Below are positions 32,022 through 35,734 of a stretch of DNA of 35,734 nt, in pieces; the first letter of the stretch is position 1, and each line of letters opens with the position of its first letter. The DNA is from CAISIP01 sp031367285 (GTDB lineage: Bacteria > Pseudomonadota > Gammaproteobacteria > Burkholderiales > Burkholderiaceae_C). Position numbers and translations under genes: made by a program. The stretch lies in the NCBI GenBank assembly GCA_031367285.1, contig JANLPN010000597.1:1-35734 (forward strand), read 5' to 3'. Below the pieces are notes generated by a model. The model worked only from the letters and a program-made list of their open reading frames with translations, was not told the DNA's origin and did no database searches.

Positions 32022-32993
32022 TTAAACCGGATGCAGGGTTTCGTGGTTCGCGACCCATATCTGGGAATGGATCGCGGGCAGCAACTGTTTGCGCAATTCC
32101 CCCTCCACCAGGCCGCTCAGCACCTCGCAGGACAGGCCCGCCAGCCGCAAGGCCAGTTCGTCGAACTCGCCGCGCCGCGACACCATGAACAATTGACGGT
32201 AGAAGGTTTCGCCCGGAAACGGAACGACGCGAAAGGTGCCCGAGTATTCCCGTGCGCGCAGCAGCGAGATCGGCGTGGTGATGCTCCAGCCTATGCCCGC
32301 CACAACGGCCGCGATCAATTTTTCAGTGGAGTCCACCGACACCCTGCGGGTCGGACGCAGGTTAAGGCGGTGGCAATGCGCGTCTATCAGGGACCCCATG
32401 AACGACGACGCCTCGTAACGAATCATCGGGCAGGTGCGCGACAGCAGTGGCAGATTGGGAACAAGGGTGTCCAAGGGGAGGTCGGCTGGCAGCAGCAGAA
32501 CGAAGGGCTCGCGCAGCAGTTCGTAACGCGTCAGATTGGCCTCTTCGCTGAAGGCATCGTTGGCGACGACGATGTCAGCGCGTTTTTCGAGCACGGCCTT
32601 GCCCAGGCGAGGCGTGAGTTCGGACCAGAGCGTGAGGTTGAGCGCCTCGGACAACATGCTGCGGATCAGTGCCGGGCCGACTGCGGTGGCGAAGGAGTCG
32701 ACCAGGCCGATGCGCAACTGGCTGATACGCGTCTTGCTTTGTTCGCGCACCATGGACGCCATCTTGTGAATGTCTTCCACCAGTTGTGCGGCATGGCTGC
32801 GCAGCAAATCCCCGGCCGGTGTGAACGTGACGTTCCGCGATGCGCGGTTGATCAGCGGCACGCCGAGCTCGGTCTCAAGTTGGCGCACCGCCTGCGAGAC
32901 GGCGGACTGGGTCTTGTCGAGGCGCTTGGCGGCATTGGTGAAGCTGCCAGCTTCCCCCACCGCCAGAAACGCTTCAATGTTGCGGAGATTCAT
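32022..32993 (-). CDS. LysR-family transcriptional regulator
   Basis: This 323-residue regulator has the N-terminal winged helix-turn-helix of the family (residues 1-60: LRNIEAFLAVGEAGSFTNAA, KRLDKTQSAVSQAVRQLE, FTPAGD) and a C-terminal periplasmic-binding-protein-like effector domain (about 92-300; LRIGLVDSFAT, ADIVVANDAF, VVAGIGWSI). It presumably senses the catabolic substrate or an intermediate and controls the genes downstream. It is in the same direction as the cluster rather than divergent, so autoregulation and cluster control could use different sites. Palindromic half-sites lie upstream of its own ATG at 33015-33036. Confidence 0.93.
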   Translation of the reverse strand: MNLRNIEAFLAVGEAGSFTNAAKRLDKTQSAVSQAVRQLETELGVPLINRASRNVTFTPAGDLLRSHAAQLVEDIHKMASMVREQSKTRISQLRIGLVDSFATAVGPALIRSMLSEALNLTLWSELTPRLGKAVLEKRADIVVANDAFSEEANLTRYELLREPFVLLLPADLPLDTLVPNLPLLSRTCPMIRYEASSFMGSLIDAHCHRLNLRPTRRVSVDSTEKLIAAVVAGIGWSITTPISLLRAREYSGTFRVVPFPGETFYRQLFMVSRRGEFDELALRLAGLSCEVLSGLVEGELRKQLLPAIHSQIWVANHETLHPV

Positions 32994-33014
32994 GGCTCGA
33001 TATTGCCCTAGTAG

Positions 33015-33036
33015 TTCGTTCCATTAAAACGAATGG
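33015..33036. promoter_or_regulatory. Nested inverted repeats upstream of the LysR gene
   Basis: TTCGTT-N7-AACGAA (33015-33033) is a perfect inverted repeat of the T-N11-A form favoured by LysR proteins, and CCATT...AATGG (33021-33036) is nested within and beyond it. It begins 22 bases upstream of the LysR ATG, so it is a good candidate for autoregulation; no promoter elements were identified around it with confidence. Confidence 0.5.
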
Positions 33037-33175
33037 CACTTACTTTGGCCCGACCTCGTCGAAGTCACGGGCGTAAGCATTTGAATTTGAAGACAAAAGG
33101 AGGTGGCTGACCCAGGGATTGATAGGATGGTTGTTACGACGCACCCAAACCATCTTTCCAAGATTGCCAGCCACC

Positions 33176-34111
33176 ATGGATCGTAATGCCCGCAGTGCTT
33201 TGCATCAACGTGGAAATCAAATCGGACGCCGGGCGCGGGCGACAGATGCGGTGGAGTTCTTCAACGTGGTGACGAGTCCGGCGTTGCTGGAGACGACCGA
33301 AGCGCTGCTGCCCGAGCACCGCGAGCGCTTGTATCCGCCCACGGTTGCGCAGTCCATGTTCATGCACCAAGCTCTGGAGGCCGACGGCTCGTGCCAGAAG
33401 GAGGTCAACGGCTGGGCAGCACAGCGCGCGGGCGATGGCCTCTCGCCATGCAGCGTTCGTACCGGTGGGTAATGCCGCGCGCGCCAGCGCGTGCCACTGG
33501 AAATGTTCAGTACGCTCACGCGCGAAACAGACCGCCAGTTCAGCCACAAGGCGCTGGCACCGTGGCTGTGGCGCGGTCGTGCAGTGAAGCTGGCGGACGG
33601 CACCGCGATATCGATGCCCGATACCGAAGAGAACCAGGCGGCTTTTCCGCAGCCCAGCTCTCAGGCGCCCGGTGTTGGATTTCCGCTGGCCCGACTGGTC
33701 ATGGTGATCTGCCTGGCCACCGGCGCGGCGCTCGATATGGCAGTCGGGCCACACAGTGGCCGTGGCCAGTCGCTGGGCACGCGCGATCATCTCGTGTGCT
33801 GGCCCAAGCCCGCGGCGCGCCCACAGTGGATGACGCCCGAGCAGCACGCGGGCTTGCCCAATGAACTGGGGGTTTGTGAAGTCAGCGTCGCCCACCGGGT
33901 GCTGGTCACCACGCTGGTAGATCATCGGCAAGTGGGCAAGGACGATCTGTCGGTGCCTTACGCGCGTCGCTGGAACGTCGAACTCGACCTGCGCAACCTC
34001 AAGACCACCGCCGGCATGGACGTGTTGAACTGCCGGACGCCGCAGATGAACGAGAAACAGCTGTGGGTCCATCTGCTGGCCTACAACGTGATCCGACTGC
34101 TCATGGCGTAG
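33176..34111 (+). pseudogene. IS4-family transposase, nonsense-mutated and internally deleted
   Basis: One reading frame carries an IS4-type transposase: VEFFNVVTSPALLETTEALL, then YPPTVAQSMFMHQAL, the first DDE aspartate in KLADGTAISMPDTEENQ, LARLVMVICLATGAALD, and YARRWNVELDLRNLKTT with the final glutamate. It is interrupted by TAA at 33470-33472 exactly where relatives have tyrosine (G-YCRARQR becomes G-stop-CRARQR). Between GPHSGRGQS and LGTRDH about 40 residues holding the second aspartate are missing, in frame. It is therefore dead. Inverted repeats were not identified. Its right end abuts a truncated hsdM. Confidence 0.85.
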
Positions 34112-34130
34112 GCCGCCAGCAATGCCGGAG

Positions 34131-34223
34131 TAGACGCTCGTCGGCAATGCTCCAGATGAAGTCTGCAACCCATTTGAGGCGGCTTTGGTCCATGCGACCC
34201 TGATTGGTATTGTTGGTTTTCAT
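34131..34223 (-). pseudogene. hsdM: HsdM (type I restriction-modification methylase) 5' fragment
   Basis: The minus strand from the ATG at 34223 reads MKTNNTNQGRMDQSRLKWVA followed by DFIWSIADERLL. The LKWVADFIW-x-IAD string is the typical N-terminus of type I methyltransferase subunits (normally about 500 residues and more). Homology ends near 34139, next to the IS4 remnant, so only about 28 codons remain. A short frame just upstream (VQQRMDEIRMALGLADD, stop near 34251) may be the tail of a gene that preceded hsdM. The specificity and restriction subunits are not in the window. Confidence 0.6.
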
Positions 34224-34251
34224 ATTGTCTGGGCGGGTTCGATATTCAGCT

Positions 34252-34623
34252 GTGAACGGAGTCTGACATGTCATCGGCGAGCCCGAGCGCCATTCTGATT
34301 TCATCCATGCGTTGTTGCACCTGCGGAATTGGTGGGGCTCGAGCGGCACCTCATCGTGTCATCCCGAGTCCTCTTGCTTGGGAACCGGAGGAAACCTCGC
34401 CACGGCTTTTTACTTCAACGGCCATTTTTTCAAGGACTGCTTGGCACCTCGTGGCGCTGTCAACCAGCGCGACTTGCCGTTCTGACAGCCATCCGCCGGC
34501 TGGCATCCATGCCGGTCACAACGCGAATTCGACTCTCACCACGGATCGTTCATCCAACCATCAACAAAACCACGTTCTTAAAGCCATATATGCGCGGATT
34601 CAAGGAGCCACTAATATGGGGGG
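34252..34623. other. Stretch without a recognisable gene
   Basis: About 370 bases between the hsdM fragment and the flippase-like gene. Several frames are open but none gives a family match. The composition is lower in GC than the flanks, consistent with old inserted or decaying DNA. Confidence 0.3.
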
Positions 34624-34695
34624 ATGATGAACGGAATGAGGCGCCCCTTTTCGGCCGATTACGTGGCCCACCTTGACGCCCAGGCCCGCACGTGA
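34624..34695 (+). CDS. Very small ORF or C-terminal remnant coupled to the flippase-like gene
   Basis: A 23-residue frame begins ATG-ATG directly after a G-run and reads MRRPFSADYVAHLDAQART before a TGA that overlaps the GTG start of the next gene (GTGA). The overlap and protein-like sequence suggest it is either the surviving C-terminus of a gene truncated by the rearranged DNA to its left, or a short leader ORF. I cannot assign a family. Confidence 0.35.
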   Translation: MMNGMRRPFSADYVAHLDAQART

Positions 34696-35734
34696 CGCAA
34701 GGGGCGGGCGTCTGCGCGCCGCGCGGGGCGCGACGTTGGTTGCCGTGGGTCGGCGGGCTGCTCGGGCTGCTGGCGCTGGCCTGGGTGCTGCGCAGCTTTG
34801 ACTTCAACCGCTTTCGCAGCATCCTGACAGGCGCGGACCTGCGCTGGCTGGTACTGGTGCCATTGTCCATCCTGGCCGAGCAACTGGTGCGGGCATGGAA
34901 GTGGCGCCAGCTGCTGCACCCCCTGCGTCCGGTCGGCGTGCTTCGCCTGTTCGGCACCATCATGGCCGGCTATCTGCTGGCGGCCCTCATCCCGCTTGGA
35001 TTCGGAACGATCGCCCGATCCTGGCTGGTTGCGCGTCGCGAGGAGTTGAAGCTCGCAAGCGTCCTGGCGACGGTCGCGCTCGATCGGCTGACTGATGGGA
35101 TCGTGTTCGCCTTCCTGGTGCCGCTCGCGTTGTTCTCCGTCGTTTTCGACGACCCCACCGGGGGTATTCGCAAGGGGTTGGTCTGGGGCGGCGCCGGCAG
35201 CTTCGCGTTGTTCGCCGCGGTACTGCTCGCCTTGCTGGCGTACCGTCGTGGTGCGCTGGGCCCCAACCGCCCGAGCGTGGCGCTACTACGCCGGCTCCCG
35301 CAGCGCTTCGTACCGGTGGTCCAGCGCGTTGCGGCAGCCTTTGCCGAGGGGATCGCGTGGCCAGGCGAAGTCTGGCGCGGGGTGGGCGTCGTACTCGCAA
35401 GCGTAGCGATCAAGCTGCTCGCAGCCACCCATCTGCTGTGGGCGGGGCTGTCGATCGGTGTTGTCCTCGAACCGGCGCAGTACCTGTTCCTGGTTGTGTT
35501 TCTCGGCTTCCTGATGATCCTGGGCCACTTCCTTCGCTTTATCGGGAGCTTTGTAGTTGGCGGGGTGTTTGCACTGGGCTTGTTCGGCGTCGCTCCCGAG
35601 CCGGCGCTTGCGATGGTGCTGGTTGTCGAGATGGCGAACATTCTGAGCATTGCCGGCGTTGGCGCGATCTCGCTGTGGGCCCAGGGCGTAGCGCTGCGCG
35701 ACCTGCGCGCAGCAAAGGCGCAAGACGGTGAACG
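34692..35734 (+). CDS. Flippase-like integral membrane protein (LPG-synthase TM / UPF0104 type), 3'-partial
   Basis: The frame is open from GTG at 34692 to the window end (347 codons, no stop). It encodes a protein with about eight hydrophobic helices. Family motifs are an N-terminal LLGLLALAWVLRSFDF, EQLVRAWKWRQLL, the conserved GYLLAALIPLGFGTIARSWL (the N-x-x-P-x-R-x-GD-like region of this family), SVLATVALDRLTDGIVFAFL and the late glycine-rich GSFVVGGVFALGLFGV helix. Such proteins are linked to lipid or polyprenyl-glycolipid flipping and the membrane part of lysyl-PG synthase; the substrate is unknown. The GTG overlaps the preceding stop by four bases. The gene is probably near complete at the edge. 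Confidence 0.75.
   Translation, partial: MTQGAGVCAPRGARRWLPWVGGLLGLLALAWVLRSFDFNRFRSILTGADLRWLVLVPLSILAEQLVRAWKWRQLLHPLRPVGVLRLFGTIMAGYLLAALIPLGFGTIARSWLVARREELKLASVLATVALDRLTDGIVFAFLVPLALFSVVFDDPTGGIRKGLVWGGAGSFALFAAVLLALLAYRRGALGPNRPSVALLRRLPQRFVPVVQRVAAAFAEGIAWPGEVWRGVGVVLASVAIKLLAATHLLWAGLSIGVVLEPAQYLFLVVFLGFLMILGHFLRFIGSFVVGGVFALGLFGVAPEPALAMVLVVEMANILSIAGVGAISLWAQGVALRDLRAAKAQDGE

Noticed and set aside
1..35734. CRISPR arrays, tRNA or rRNA genes, riboswitches
   Set aside because: No regularly spaced repeats other than the IS21 end, and no cloverleaf or rRNA-like sequence was noticed by eye; a covariance-model search could not be run.

Overview
The window looks like a chromosomal segment of a GC-rich betaproteobacterium, most likely Burkholderiales. 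This is inferred from gene content (tetrameric sarcosine oxidase, polar amino-acid ABC systems, Rieske oxygenases, an FTR1 cassette, a PhhA remnant) and overall style; no rRNA, tRNA or core housekeeping gene is present to fix the genus. It has three parts.

Left part (1-8.65 kb), a mosaic of small gene sets and wrecked mobile DNA. A tyrosine-integrase remnant and a DsrE remnant precede an ArsR-rhodanese fusion regulator, which is divergent from a fatty-acid-hydroxylase-type membrane diiron protein across a perfect 6-4-6 operator-like palindrome. A TVP38 fragment follows. Then come two decayed copies of a large serine recombinase, both on the minus strand. They bracket an SDR oxidoreductase and an iron-uptake set (cupredoxin, FTR1 permease, outer-membrane-like protein) preceded by a Fur-box-like palindrome. 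The part ends in an IS21-type end with four 23-bp tandem repeats, and an IstA N-terminus joined in frame to the C-terminus of phenylalanine 4-hydroxylase.

Central part (8.85-33.0 kb), an intact catabolic island. Five plus-strand genes (solute-binding protein, permease, creatininase-family hydrolase, PhnZ-like HD protein, AhpD-fold protein) converge on 18 minus-strand genes, with a LysR regulator just upstream of the latter. In transcription order these are: a phthalate-dioxygenase-type Rieske oxygenase, a two-subunit ComDE-like ThDP decarboxylase, aldehyde dehydrogenase, an unknown 203-aa protein, an orphan DUF1116 (AllG-like) protein, amidase, HisC-like aminotransferase, ABC permease, SoxB, SoxD, SoxA and SoxG; then, after a 238-bp gap, a solute-binding protein, permease, ATPase, a DoeB-like deacylase and a VanA-type Rieske oxygenase. 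Many neighbours overlap by four bases or are a few bases apart. My reading, as inference, is a pathway that imports an N-methylated and/or N-acylated amino-acid-like compound, removes methyl groups (Rieske enzymes, SoxBDAG) and acyl or amide groups (DoeB-like, amidase, creatininase-like), and then runs transamination, 2-oxo-acid decarboxylation and aldehyde oxidation. I do not recognise this combination as a described pathway.

Right part (33.1-35.7 kb): an IS4-type transposase pseudogene (nonsense codon plus internal deletion) abutting the first codons of a minus-strand hsdM, about 400 bp with no clear gene, and the start of a flippase-like membrane protein (LPG-synthase TM / UPF0104 type) that runs off the window. 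The intact island is therefore flanked on both sides by IS remnants that truncate ordinary genes (phhA, hsdM), which suggests acquisition or rearrangement through IS activity.
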